NCBI GenBank assembly: GCA_964512995.1
Contig: CAZELM010000031.1
Location: forward strand, 1 to 59,001
Direction: 5' to 3'
DNA length: 59,001 nt
Origin: CAZELM01 sp964512995
GTDB taxonomy: Bacteria > CSSED10-310
Within the stretch, counting starts at the first letter, position 1, and each line of letters begins with the position of its first letter. Below the pieces are notes generated by a model that had not been told where the DNA came from, ran no database searches, and was given only the letters and a program-made list of their open reading frames with translations. The translations under genes were made by a program, and so were the position numbers. Shown in pieces: positions 9,008 to 17,766 of the stretch.

Positions 9008-9036
9008 TTGATTCTCACTGCTGGATTGGGAATAAT
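9008..9036 (+). promoter_or_regulatory. Candidate promoter upstream of metG
   Basis: TTGATT (9008-9013), 17 bases, AATAAT (9031-9036). The match is moderate and the position, about 65 bases before the start codon, is plausible. Confidence 0.3.
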
Positions 9037-9102
9037 AGAAGGCCAAGTCTGAATGTTTGGACTCGAATACATCACCCGATACGATCATGAAAGGAGAACG
9101 CA

Positions 9103-10635
9103 ATGGACCAGCAGTATTTCACGACTCCCATTTATTACGTCAATGGAGATCCACATATTGGGCATGCTCACACATCCATCATGGGTGATATCCTCAAACG
9201 ATTCAGTCTCATGCATGGCGATCGTGCATTTTACTCCACCGGCACCGATGAACATGGACAGAAAAATCAGGAATCGATTGAAAAAAGCGGTCTTTCGGCT
9301 GATGCGTATTTAACTCAGCAGTCTGAGCAATTTCGGAAATTATTTCACCGATTAAATGTCGATTATGATTTTTATGTGCGGACCACTCATCCTTCTCACA
9401 AGAGCGTTGTTTCGAATTTCCTCCTGGCATTATATGAGAAGGGATTGATTTATAAAAAAGAGTACAGCGGATTATATTGCGTGGGATGCGAGCAATTCAA
9501 AAAAGTTTCCGATCTGAACGAAGCCGGCCACTGCCCGGATCATCAGAAAGCGCCGGTATTGCAGACGGAAACAAATTATTTTTTGAAACTTCATCCATTT
9601 CAGGAGTGGCTCATCAATACCATCCGGTCCAATGATGATCTGATTCAACCGGAGTTTTATCGGAAAGAGATCCTCGGCCTGTTGACAGATCCACTGGAAG
9701 ATCTCTGCATTTCCAGACCCAAGAGCCGAGTGTGGCTCGGGATCGAACTCCCATTCGATGCCGATTATGTGGCCTATGTATGGTTTGATGCACTTCTGAA
9801 TTACATATCCAATATCGGGTATGGGCAAAACCCGGAGTTTGATGCCTATTGGAAGCAGGTGACTCATCTGATGGCCAAGGATATCATCAAAACGCACATG
9901 ATTTACTGGCCGATCATGTTGTACGCAGCCGGATTGCCCGCGCCATTCCGATATCGCGTTCATGGGTATTGGATCGGTGAAGGCGGCCAGAAAATGGCAA
10001 AATCGCTGGGAAATGTCGTTGAACCCAATCAACTGCTCGATCGAGTCGGAACCGATGCGCTTCGATTTTACCTGACCAAAACAATGGGCGGGAATGACGC
10101 TCAGATTTCAGAATCCCTTGTCATCGCCTGCTATAATATCGATCTGGCCAATAATATCGGGAATCTTCATTCCAGAGTATTGAAGTTTGCCAAGAAAACC
10201 TGCAACAATACCGTTCCGTCGCCAGCCAGCCTGTCCAATGAAGACCGGTCTCTCCAGGCGTTTGTCGTCCAGGTGATCAACCGGGAATTTGATTCGATTG
10301 ATATGGTCCGTTTTCCGGAACTGATCAAATCCGCTCTGGAAGTAGCCGACCGGTTGAATCAATATTACAACGATACCGCTCCCTGGTTGATGGTGAAAGA
10401 CGAGAATCAGCGGGATCGTGTACAGAGTGTTCTCTATGTGATGCTGGACTGTCTGGGATTATTGTTCAGATTTCTCTATCCCGTTATCCCTGGAACAGCC
10501 AATAATGCCTTGCGTTCACTCGGTCTGGATCCCATTCCGGCAGGACCGCATCGTCAGGTGTTCGCTTCCGATCAACTCCCGAAAGGAAGCGTGCTGGGTG
10601 ATGCCATCACGTTGTTTCCCCGTCTGGATCAGTGA
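9103..10635 (+). CDS. metG: Methionyl-tRNA synthetase
   Basis: 510 residues; charges tRNA-Met with methionine in the cytoplasm. Class I signature HIGH at residues 18-21 and the KMSKS-loop variant KMAKS at 297-301. A zinc-binding knuckle insert is visible as CVGC near residue 126 followed by HCPDHQ, so this is the form with a short, single-knuckle connective peptide. The anticodon-binding helical domain follows (DLANNIGNL onwards). The C-terminus stops after this domain, so the optional tRNA-binding extension found in some homologues is absent. AAGGAG lies six bases before the ATG. No operon partner is evident: the next gene is on the other strand. Confidence 0.97.
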   Translation: MDQQYFTTPIYYVNGDPHIGHAHTSIMGDILKRFSLMHGDRAFYSTGTDEHGQKNQESIEKSGLSADAYLTQQSEQFRKLFHRLNVDYDFYVRTTHPSHKSVVSNFLLALYEKGLIYKKEYSGLYCVGCEQFKKVSDLNEAGHCPDHQKAPVLQTETNYFLKLHPFQEWLINTIRSNDDLIQPEFYRKEILGLLTDPLEDLCISRPKSRVWLGIELPFDADYVAYVWFDALLNYISNIGYGQNPEFDAYWKQVTHLMAKDIIKTHMIYWPIMLYAAGLPAPFRYRVHGYWIGEGGQKMAKSLGNVVEPNQLLDRVGTDALRFYLTKTMGGNDAQISESLVIACYNIDLANNIGNLHSRVLKFAKKTCNNTVPSPASLSNEDRSLQAFVVQVINREFDSIDMVRFPELIKSALEVADRLNQYYNDTAPWLMVKDENQRDRVQSVLYVMLDCLGLLFRFLYPVIPGTANNALRSLGLDPIPAGPHRQVFASDQLPKGSVLGDAITLFPRLDQ

Positions 10636-10702
10636 GAACTCTTCGGAAATATTGAATTGCTGCAGGAACAGGGTCATATCATTATGCTGACAATGCAATC
10701 AA

Positions 10703-11245
10703 CTATTCAATGAGAGCCAGTTTTTCTCTGGCTTTCCGCCAGATGATCGACTTGATCCGGCCGATTTCTCTGCTGATCAGCTCGATCGTGGTTTTGTAAA
10801 ACTCGATATCCTCACCGAATGGGTCCGGAATCGGCTTATCCTCCCCGCCACCCATACTCCGTAAATTGTGAATCTTTTGTGACAGAGGCGGGTATCGGTC
10901 CTTCAGAAGTTGCGCGTGGGTGGGTTCCATGCAGACGATCAGGTCAGACTGCTCCAGCATGGATTCAGAGACTTGACGCGATCGATGTAATGTGAGACTG
11001 AATCCCTGGAGCCGTGCAACCAGTTCCGATTCAACCGTCGGCGCCAGATCACTGAATGTCTGCAATCCCGCGGATGAGATATCGATGTATTTTTTTAAGG
11101 AGTTGGGAATATGAGATTTCAATATGACTTCCGCCATGGGACTCCGGCAGGTGTTGCCCATGCAGACAAACAGGACTTTGAATTTATTCACTTCTTTGAT
11201 CTTTTTCATACCATTCAGATCATCCATTCTCATTTTATTTGACAT
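10703..11245 (-). CDS. Low-molecular-weight protein-tyrosine-phosphatase family protein
   Basis: 180 residues. The catalytic P-loop is complete: VCMGNTCRSP with the nucleophile Cys28 and Arg34 (C-x5-R) close to the N-terminus, and the general-acid motif DPFGED lies near residue 145, as in the family. Members remove phosphate from phosphotyrosine of exopolysaccharide kinases or act as arginine phosphatases; some relatives are arsenate reductases, but the DPFG motif favours a phosphatase. The start is uncertain: several in-frame ATGs (11245, 11233, 11227, 11209) exist and none has a clear ribosome binding site; the first 20 residues may be untranslated. Divergent from the gene at 11275 with only 29 bases between. 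Confidence 0.88.
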   Translation of the reverse strand: MSNKMRMDDLNGMKKIKEVNKFKVLFVCMGNTCRSPMAEVILKSHIPNSLKKYIDISSAGLQTFSDLAPTVESELVARLQGFSLTLHRSRQVSESMLEQSDLIVCMEPTHAQLLKDRYPPLSQKIHNLRSMGGGEDKPIPDPFGEDIEFYKTTIELISREIGRIKSIIWRKAREKLALIE

Positions 11246-11274
11246 TCAATGCAGAAGCTTTCTAACATCACACC

Positions 11275-12633
11275 ATGAACCGGAATAAGATATACCAAAA
11301 AGCTAAAGAATCAAAAGACAAAAAGAAGAAAGACAAACCGGGAGCCGGCAAAGGGCTCAATCGGGAATCCCTCCGGGAGGAATTGTCTGATCCTCAAAAA
11401 ATGATGTTTCAGATTCAACAACTGGAATCCCTGCTGAAATCGCATCCCACACTGCTCACACTGCGATTCCCTCCGGATCAATTACTCGAATACCTAGAGG
11501 AATTTCTTGATGAACATCGCACGCAGCTTCAGCAGCTCAGCAATCCGGATGCTCAGCGGGAGTTTATCCTTCAGAACGTATTGGAGGAATTTCTGACGGA
11601 ACCGTTTGTCAAGCGGATTGACCGGCAGTTTATGAAATACCTGGATCAGAAGGATCGAACACCGGAGGATATAAAAATCATCGGAGCGGGACTATTTTTT
11701 CTGGAAGTTCATCGCCGGCAACGGAGACCCGACGCACAAAATCCCCTGTGGAGCATCATTTTCAACTTATCTTACGACGAAGCCCTGTCCACTTCCGGTG
11801 GCAGAATCCGGTATCCTGAATCTCAAATCTCTTCACCCGAAACAAAACTCCCCGGTCCCAACCGATCCCTTGAAGACGAACTTCCAGAACAATCCTGGCA
11901 GATGATTCACAAAGCCATTGTCAGTCTTGAAACCGATGAGGTCGATTTCAGCTTCTCCTTTGAAACGATTCTTCAGGGATTGCGAATCTATTGCACCCTT
12001 TCCAAAATACTCCCCACAGAAAAAATCATGACGGATCTGCACGCAACATATCTGAAGGAAATTGGGATCACCGAACGATCCGATCTGCTCTGGGGATTGG
12101 AATATGCCATGGAGCAATCGGGCACCGATATCAAACGGATTCAGTCGTTCAGAACGGTGTATGATAGCATATTACTGCTACCCAGAACCGATAACCCGGT
12201 TCTGTTCGCTCTTTATTGCAAGAGTGTTCTCCAATTCTATCGGTATGTACGGCCGGATGAATACCCATTTGTGGAGTTAATAATCAACAATCCGAATGAT
12301 ATCCAGCCCATCATGCAATATGCGTGCTCTCTTCTCGAAAACGAGTCTCCCAAGCGCTCTCTGAAAGCATTTGAAGCGGCTACCGCCATCGAACCGGATT
12401 ATGGAGTGGCGAAGCTGGGAGCCGGGTTGGCTCTGTGGATGATGGAATCTTTCCGCGAAGCCCGGCTGGTGTGGGATCGAGCCAGCGAGAACCTGATGAA
12501 AAAGCCTTCCGATCCGGTTCGGTTGGACTCCCTGATCGCGCTGTGCCGGAATCTGGCAAATCTGGATGATGATACCGATATTCCATCCCATGCACTGGAT
12601 GTTTTATACCGTGAAACCGGTTATAAAAAATGA
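11275..12633 (+). CDS. Cytoplasmic helical protein of unknown function, TPR-like C-terminus
   Basis: 452 residues. The first ~30 are Lys-rich and likely disordered (KESKDKKKKDKP). No signal peptide. The middle is helical and rich in E, L and Q; residues ~195-215 form a Pro/Ser-rich hinge. The last ~100 residues contain a tetratricopeptide-like pair (SLKAFEAATAIEPDYGVAKL, then AGLALWMMESFREARLVW), the second half of which fits the alternating small/large residue pattern of a TPR. I do not recognise the family. The start at 11275 has no strong ribosome binding site. Confidence 0.7.
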   Translation: MNRNKIYQKAKESKDKKKKDKPGAGKGLNRESLREELSDPQKMMFQIQQLESLLKSHPTLLTLRFPPDQLLEYLEEFLDEHRTQLQQLSNPDAQREFILQNVLEEFLTEPFVKRIDRQFMKYLDQKDRTPEDIKIIGAGLFFLEVHRRQRRPDAQNPLWSIIFNLSYDEALSTSGGRIRYPESQISSPETKLPGPNRSLEDELPEQSWQMIHKAIVSLETDEVDFSFSFETILQGLRIYCTLSKILPTEKIMTDLHATYLKEIGITERSDLLWGLEYAMEQSGTDIKRIQSFRTVYDSILLLPRTDNPVLFALYCKSVLQFYRYVRPDEYPFVELIINNPNDIQPIMQYACSLLENESPKRSLKAFEAATAIEPDYGVAKLGAGLALWMMESFREARLVWDRASENLMKKPSDPVRLDSLIALCRNLANLDDDTDIPSHALDVLYRETGYKK

Positions 12634-12718
12634 GATCACCCTCTGACAACGATCATTGTGTATTAACCCGTCATCCAATTATGATCGCATGGATGATGGA
12701 GCTTCTGGGAGAAATGTT

Positions 12719-13576
12719 ATGGCCCGTCTTATACCGAAATTAAAAACCTATTATCGTCCATCGACATTAACGGAGTATCAGGCATTGTTGGACAAAGGAC
12801 TCGAACGCTGCCGATTTATTGCTGGAGGCACCAGTCTCGCATTCCATCAACCCGATGCTGATTGCCTGATCGATCTGACCGGCCTGTCCTTTCATGGCTG
12901 CCATTGCGAATCGGATCATTGGTTGAAAATCGGAGCATTGACCACCATCCGGGAGCTTGAAAAATCACCATTGATATCACGGTATGCGGGTGGTGTTTTA
13001 ATACAGGCATGCCGGAATCTGGCATCAACACCGCTCCGGAATCTCATCACCGTCGGAGGAAATATCCTGGGCGGATTTGTCTGGTCTGACCTCCCGGTTG
13101 CATTGCTGGCAACCGATGCGGAACTCGAGATTTTCGATGGAGGCTTTCATCGGAAACCCTTATCACCCGATGGGAAATATCTGGCATCCCGGATCATTCA
13201 AACACATGAAATGGTATCCAATGTTTATCTGCCTCCGGAGCTGATTCCGACACATGGAGCTTACGTGAAATTCACTCGGACCAATTTCGATTTCTCCATT
13301 GTATCCGTCGCTGTTTCCTTTCATTTTAGCACTGATGTGATATCCAAAGTCCGGATCGCGTGCGGAGGGATCGGGAGCCACCCGCAGCGCATTCCCGAGT
13401 CTGAATCGATTTTGGAAGGGCACCCGCCGAGTTTGGAACGGTTCAGTCAGGCATCGGAGGTTGCCGCTCAGGTTATAAAGCCCAGACCGGACACCCGAAT
13501 GAGTGAATCGTATCGGCTGGATCTTCTGAAAACAGTTGTTCATCAAGCATTGAACAAAGCCTTGGGAGGTATCTGA
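12719..13576 (+). CDS. FAD-binding subunit of a molybdenum hydroxylase (CoxM/XdhB type)
   Basis: 285 residues. The ATG at 12719 follows GGGAGA with an 8-base gap and starts where the family starts; a TTG 63 bases earlier is less likely. Two FAD-binding motifs of the family are present: AGGTSL near residue 40 and TVGGNI near residue 120. The C-terminal CO-dehydrogenase flavoprotein domain follows (RIACGGIGSHPQRIPESE). In this family the subunit passes electrons between the iron-sulfur subunit and NAD or another acceptor. The stop codon overlaps the start of the iron-sulfur subunit gene (TGATG), which is typical coupling. The third, molybdenum-containing subunit is not encoded next to it. Substrate unknown. 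Confidence 0.92.
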   Translation: MARLIPKLKTYYRPSTLTEYQALLDKGLERCRFIAGGTSLAFHQPDADCLIDLTGLSFHGCHCESDHWLKIGALTTIRELEKSPLISRYAGGVLIQACRNLASTPLRNLITVGGNILGGFVWSDLPVALLATDAELEIFDGGFHRKPLSPDGKYLASRIIQTHEMVSNVYLPPELIPTHGAYVKFTRTNFDFSIVSVAVSFHFSTDVISKVRIACGGIGSHPQRIPESESILEGHPPSLERFSQASEVAAQVIKPRPDTRMSESYRLDLLKTVVHQALNKALGGI

Positions 13577-14034
13577 TGAATATTACGGTTCAGATCAATA
13601 ACGAATCCCGGACAATCACGATCCATCCCGGTGATCGATTGCTGGATATGTTGCGCGAACACGGGTATTTCGGAGTCAAAGAAGGATGCAGTGATGGAAA
13701 TTGTGGCGTTTGTGTCGTGCTGCTGGATGGGAAACCGGTGAACTCCTGCCTGGTACTCGCCGCAAAAGCAGATGGCAAATCCATCACAACGATAGAAGGG
13801 ATCGGTACCCCTCAATCTCCCCACCCGATTCAGGTGGCTTTTTCAGATCATGGTGCTGTTCAATGTGGATTCTCCACTCCCGGTTCCATCCTGTCCACCT
13901 ATGCGTTACTTCAGGAAAATCCGGCTCCTACAGACGACGAAATCAAAAGAGCGTTGGACGGGAATGCCTGCCGATGCACCGGATATGTCAAGAAACTGGA
14001 TGCGATTAAATCCCTGATCCATCGTGAAACGTGA
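13576..14034 (+). CDS. 2Fe-2S subunit of a molybdenum hydroxylase (CoxS/XdhC type), one cluster ligand changed
   Basis: 152 residues, normal length for the family, GGAGG upstream, start overlapping the preceding stop. The first, plant-ferredoxin-type cluster is complete: Cys38, Cys43, Cys46 and Cys58 (C-x4-C-x2-C-x11-C). The second cluster should use the motif CGFC-T-P-G plus CRC; here the motif reads CGFSTPG, so Cys97, Cys132 and Cys134 are present but the position expected to be Cys is Ser100 (codon TCC at 13873-13875, one base away from TGC). CRCTGY is intact. Either Ser is a ligand, the cluster is altered or lost, or the base is a sequencing error. No large catalytic subunit follows; the next 995 bases hold no gene. 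Confidence 0.93.
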   Translation: MNITVQINNESRTITIHPGDRLLDMLREHGYFGVKEGCSDGNCGVCVVLLDGKPVNSCLVLAAKADGKSITTIEGIGTPQSPHPIQVAFSDHGAVQCGFSTPGSILSTYALLQENPAPTDDEIKRALDGNACRCTGYVKKLDAIKSLIHRET

Positions 14035-14270
14035 GTGACGGTGCGGGATTTATATTTCTTCCTGAGACCATCAATGACATCCGGGCGAGGATAAAGAATT
14101 CCCACAAAATGGTCCTGATCTTCCGGGTAATGACAGCGAGAATAATCAAGTTATCACCGTTCTCCGTTGTTGTTCGAAGCGTTTAGCAATAAATATAAAA
14201 CTGTTACTGTCGTGTTATTTCAAAATACACGTGGGAAATGACTGAATAATCATGGATTATCAGCCGATAA

Positions 14271-14606
14271 CCCCGGATGACCGGTAAATGACTGCTAATG
14301 ACCGGTAAATGACCGCGGATGACCGGTAAATGACTGCGGATGACCGGTTGATGAATGCGGACGACCAGCAGATGACCCCGGATGACCGGTTGATGAATGC
14401 GGATGACCGGTTGATGACCCCGGATGGCCGGTAAATGACTGCGGACGACCGGCAGATGATCCCGGATGGCCGGTAAATGACTGCGGCAGACCGGCAGATG
14501 ACCCCGGATGGCCGGTAAATGACTGCGGATGACCGGTTGATGATCCCGGATGACCGGTAAATGACTGCGGATGACCGGTTGATGATCCCGGATGACCTGA
14601 AATTGA
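14271..14606. repeat. Sixteen perfectly phased 21-bp units
   Basis: 16 x 21 = 336 bp with no insertion or deletion. Each unit has a 4-base head, then GGATGACCGG or a one- or two-base variant, then TAAATGA, TTGATGA or CAGATGA. From unit 5 to unit 16 the heads alternate strictly between ATGC/CTGC and CCCC/TCCC, so the effective period is 42 bp. Unit 16 is degenerate at its end (ACCTGAAATTGA). Head plus GGATG equals the head of units in the array at 1-203. Both minus-strand frames that are open across the array lack a ribosome binding site. Confidence 0.96.
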
Positions 14607-14930
14607 CTTCTAAGTAACGCAATAAGCATCCTCATCATTGGCTCAGTGATTTTTTTATCCGGGCGAGTGAATCTCGATTCGGATCAAACCCGAATGAACG
14701 CGTGTCCGGTCCGACGCTGCCCCCATCAACCCGACGCACAGGAAATAAAACCGTTCACCAACACATAAAGTAAAGACTCCCATGCACAGAATTGACGCCT
14801 CGGATACCATGTCCCATTCCATTATCTGTTTTTGCGAGCAATAACTTTTCTGATTGTGAATTTTCGGTTGAGGGCAGCGCCCGGAAAGATTGCTTTTTTT
14901 TAGGGATTGTCAGTAGTCGGTAATAAATTG

Positions 14931-14939
14931 TGATATAAT
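14931..14939 (+). promoter_or_regulatory. Extended -10 promoter element
   Basis: TGATATAAT: a perfect TATAAT at 14934-14939 preceded by the TG of an extended -10. A TTGTCA at 14907-14912 is 21 bases upstream, too far for a normal -35, which an extended -10 can tolerate. It would start the collagen-like gene's transcript with a leader of about 85 bases. Confidence 0.5.
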
Positions 14940-15029
14940 ATTCGCGAATTAAAGCCTTCAGACTGAGATTTTCAGTTAGTTGGTAATTGGGAAATCGATA
15001 GTCATCAATCTTGTCCGAGAGGAGATATT

Positions 15030-16517
15030 ATGAAACATTTGAAGATCTTATTTGCTTTCTGCATACTCTGTTTCATTGGATCTGCAAGGGGAGCCATTCC
15101 CCAAATCATCAATTATCAGGGTCAACTGATGGATGCTGACGGAGCTGCATTGAATGGGAGCTTTGATTTTACATTTACGATTTATGATGCAGATACCGGA
15201 GGGCTGGCTTTATGGGCTGAGACCATTTCATCCGTGCCGGTTCAGGACGGATTGTTTCAGGTTTCATTGGGATCGACATCGCCTCTGGATCTGCCATTCA
15301 ATAACAGTTACTGGCTCGAAATAACGATTGACGGGGATACGCTGACTCCAAGGCAGCACTTGACGAGTATCGGGCAGGCACTGAATGCTCAGGACGTCAT
15401 CGGGAGTGACATCCATCCTAACAGCATATCGATTGATGGTGTTGGCGAAGTGATCAATGCTGCTGGGCAGTGGGTTGGCGATCCGACGGGTCTGATTGGT
15501 CCGGCTGGACCCACAGGACCTCAGGGTATCCAGGGCATTCAGGGACCTACCGGCGATATCGGGCCACAGGGTCCTCAAGGCAATATCGGTCCCACTGGAC
15601 CTCAGGGTATCCAGGGCATTCAGGGACCTACCGGCGATATCGGGCCACAGGGTCCTCAAGGCAATATCGGTCCCACTGGACCTCAGGGTATCCAGGGCAT
15701 TCAGGGACCAACCGGCGATATCGGGCCACAGGGTCCTCAAGGCAATATCGGTCCTCAAGGACCCCAGGGAATCCAAGGACCTACTGGACGGGATGGACCG
15801 ATGGGACCCCAAGGTATTCAGGGGGTTCGGGGACCTACCGGTCCGATCGGCCCTCGGGGAGCAACCGGACCCGCTGGACCCATTGCAGGCTCGAACAAAC
15901 AATTCATCTATAATAACAACGGCGTCTCGGCCGGAGCGAATGTGTATTATGACAATACTACTGGACTCGTTGGGATTGGTGTCTCGTCACCGGCGGCCGC
16001 TCTGGATGTTTCCGGCAACATGAAACTAACCGGGTATATCCAGTATAATACACTTCCTGATTTTCGATTGGTATATCGGGATGACTTTCAGAGTGCTGCG
16101 ACGGGGTGGAGTATGACGACTCGAAGCTCGGCAGCCGCATCCACCATTCTTGGCGGTTACAATGTAACATCCAATACTTCCTTTTATCGGGACTTTGATC
16201 TGACAGGCATCGCCCATACAGAGGTTCTGGTCAAACTGACCTATTATGCCATCGACAGTTGGGACGGAGAACGAGCCTATGTGAATGTCAGCAATGGAAC
16301 AGCGATCGTTCCCGCTGTCTGGTATATGAGCATCGTGAACAGTGATCCGGGCCGGGTCAATACTGTCGGAGGAGAATGGCCTGACGGCACCTATCATGTT
16401 CAGCTTCAAACGAGTCATACCGGCAACTCTCTCCGAGTAACAGCAGGTTCTACGTTGGACCAGGGTGCAACAGATGAGTCCTTTGGGATTGACAATGTAG
16501 AGATCTGGGTCAGATAA
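15030..16517 (+). CDS. Secreted collagen-like (Gly-X-Y) surface protein
   Basis: 495 residues. GAGAGGAG lies just before the ATG. Signal peptide in residues 1-22 (cleavage near ARG-A). Residues ~23-150 form a beta-rich head (INYQGQLMDADGAAL ... FDFTFTIYD) of a type common before collagen-like or tail-fibre segments. Residues ~155-288 are Gly-X-Y triplets (GPAGPTGPQGIQ...), including three near-identical 27-residue blocks. Then comes a short stalk with IYNNNGVSAGANV and VGIGVSSPAAALDVSG, the repeat usual in trimeric fibre proteins, and a C-terminal domain of about 150 residues with a jelly-roll look. Likely a trimeric fibre displayed on the cell surface. A strong hairpin follows the stop. Confidence 0.9.
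   Translation: MKHLKILFAFCILCFIGSARGAIPQIINYQGQLMDADGAALNGSFDFTFTIYDADTGGLALWAETISSVPVQDGLFQVSLGSTSPLDLPFNNSYWLEITIDGDTLTPRQHLTSIGQALNAQDVIGSDIHPNSISIDGVGEVINAAGQWVGDPTGLIGPAGPTGPQGIQGIQGPTGDIGPQGPQGNIGPTGPQGIQGIQGPTGDIGPQGPQGNIGPTGPQGIQGIQGPTGDIGPQGPQGNIGPQGPQGIQGPTGRDGPMGPQGIQGVRGPTGPIGPRGATGPAGPIAGSNKQFIYNNNGVSAGANVYYDNTTGLVGIGVSSPAAALDVSGNMKLTGYIQYNTLPDFRLVYRDDFQSAATGWSMTTRSSAAASTILGGYNVTSNTSFYRDFDLTGIAHTEVLVKLTYYAIDSWDGERAYVNVSNGTAIVPAVWYMSIVNSDPGRVNTVGGEWPDGTYHVQLQTSHTGNSLRVTAGSTLDQGATDESFGIDNVEIWVR
15516..15758 (+). repeat. Three 81-bp direct repeats inside the collagen-like gene
   Basis: Copies begin at 15516, 15597 and 15678; each encodes nine Gly-X-Y triplets (27 residues). Copies 1 and 2 appear identical and copy 3 differs at a few bases, so the number of copies could change by slipped-strand or recombination events without loss of frame. 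Confidence 0.9.
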
Positions 16518-16553
16518 CTGACGACGCTGATATTTATCCAGAAGACAGACATC

Positions 16554-16592
16554 CGAGGGTTTGCAGGTGTCATCACATCCTGTAAACCCTCG
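16554..16592 (+). terminator. Strong hairpin after the collagen-like gene
   Basis: A 14-bp stem, CGAGGGTTTGCAGG with CCTGTAAACCCTCG (one G-T pair), around an 11-base loop, 37 bases after the stop at 16517. The following AATTATATT is only weakly T-rich, so it may be a terminator or an mRNA-stabilising hairpin. It lies ahead of the isomerase gene and argues against a TTG start at 16561 inside it. Confidence 0.6.
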
Positions 16593-16665
16593 AATTATAT
16601 TGGAGTTGCACACATCGTCCGATACGGATAATAATATATCGGGTTTCAGATTGGCAAAGCGAGAC

Positions 16666-17766
16666 ATGACCATGAATGGACTCCAGAACATCCAACAACG
16701 CAAAGATGAACATATCCAGATCGTTCAGACGGAAAATGTGACACATCCTGCATCCGCTCTGTTTGACGATGTTCACCTGATCCATCAGGCCCTGCCTGAG
16801 TTATCGCTGGATGAAATCGATCCATCGGTAACGATCATGGGAAAAACACTGTCTGCTCCAATCATCATCAGCGCCATGACCGGCGGAACGCCTCTGTCTG
16901 CAGAAATTAACCGGCGATTGGCTGAAGCCGCTCACCGGTTTCAAATTGCATTTGGGGTTGGCAGTCAGCGAGTCATGCTGAACGATGCATCAACTCTCAC
17001 GTATTTTAATGTCCGCCAATCATTCCCCCATGGCCTGCTGCTCGGAAATATCGGCGGTCAGCAGTTAAAAAACCAATCGGTGGATACGATACGTTATCTG
17101 ATGGATTCCATTGGAGCGGATGGACTCTGTGTGCATTTGAATCCAGCGCATGAGTTATCCCAACCGGAAGGAGATCGTGATTTTCGGGGTATTCTTCAGG
17201 CGCTGAAACGTATATCGACGGAGTTGAGTGACCGGATCATCGTCAAGGAGACGGGAGCCGGCCTGTCCCCTCATGTTATCCGGCGATTGGTGGACATCGG
17301 CATCCGGTATATTGATATTGCGGGGGCAGGCGGAACATCCTGGCCAAGCGTGGAATATCATCGCTGTCTTCGCAGCAGTAACCATGCTGCTGCCACGATT
17401 GCCGCTGCGTTTTCTGGATGGGGAATCCCGACTGCGGCATGTTTATTGGCATCTCAGCATGTTATCACCGGACAGACCGTGTTGATTGCATCCGGAGGCC
17501 TGAAAAACGGCCTGGATTGTGCCAAAGCAATTGCACTGGGAGCGCATCTGACAGGATTTGCCGGATCTTTCATCCGGACCAGCAGCGGGGCGGAGTGGTT
17601 TCCGGAACGATTTCTTGAAACAACGATTCAGGAACTGAAAACGTGTATGCTGCTCACAAGCGCTCCCGATCTACAGTCACTCCGAAAAGTACCCCGGTTG
17701 ATAACTGGCCGGTTGCGTCAATGGTTCTCATTGGCATTTTCTGAAAATGGCACAGAATCAGGATGA
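16666..17766 (+). CDS. fni: Type 2 isopentenyl-diphosphate delta-isomerase
   Basis: 366 residues. FMN-dependent enzyme that interconverts isopentenyl and dimethylallyl diphosphate for isoprenoid synthesis in the cytoplasm. Visible family motifs, in order: QQRKDEH at the N-terminus, ISAMTGG, LLGNIGGQQ, HLNPAHELSQPEGDR (substrate and metal site, with E following QP), VKETGAGLS, AGAGGTSW and IASGGLKNGLD (FMN phosphate site). Length is normal (about 350). The start at 16666 or 16672 fits the family; neither has a good ribosome binding site, and the reading frame is open further upstream into a hairpin. No other isoprenoid gene is adjacent. Confidence 0.95.
   Translation: MTMNGLQNIQQRKDEHIQIVQTENVTHPASALFDDVHLIHQALPELSLDEIDPSVTIMGKTLSAPIIISAMTGGTPLSAEINRRLAEAAHRFQIAFGVGSQRVMLNDASTLTYFNVRQSFPHGLLLGNIGGQQLKNQSVDTIRYLMDSIGADGLCVHLNPAHELSQPEGDRDFRGILQALKRISTELSDRIIVKETGAGLSPHVIRRLVDIGIRYIDIAGAGGTSWPSVEYHRCLRSSNHAAATIAAAFSGWGIPTAACLLASQHVITGQTVLIASGGLKNGLDCAKAIALGAHLTGFAGSFIRTSSGAEWFPERFLETTIQELKTCMLLTSAPDLQSLRKVPRLITGRLRQWFSLAFSENGTESG

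Larger units (their letters stand above)
14035..15029. other. Long intergenic region containing the second 21-bp array
   Basis: Nearly 1 kb without a credible gene. 14035-14270 shows nothing I can name. 14271-14606 is the phased tandem array described separately. 14607-14930 again shows nothing specific apart from AT-rich sequence; an extended -10 element lies at 14931-14939, before the collagen-like gene. ORFs of 144 and 120 codons on the minus strand are products of the repeat. Confidence 0.75.

Noticed and set aside
14204..14638. Minus-strand frames of 144 and 120 codons across the second array.
   Set aside because: Two overlapping frames are open for the same reason (21 bp = 7 codons); no ribosome binding site and no sign of selection for one frame.
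16561..16665. TTG start at 16561 for the isopentenyl-diphosphate isomerase.
   Set aside because: It lies inside a 14-bp hairpin and the first 35 residues do not match the family; the ATG at 16666/16672 gives the normal length.
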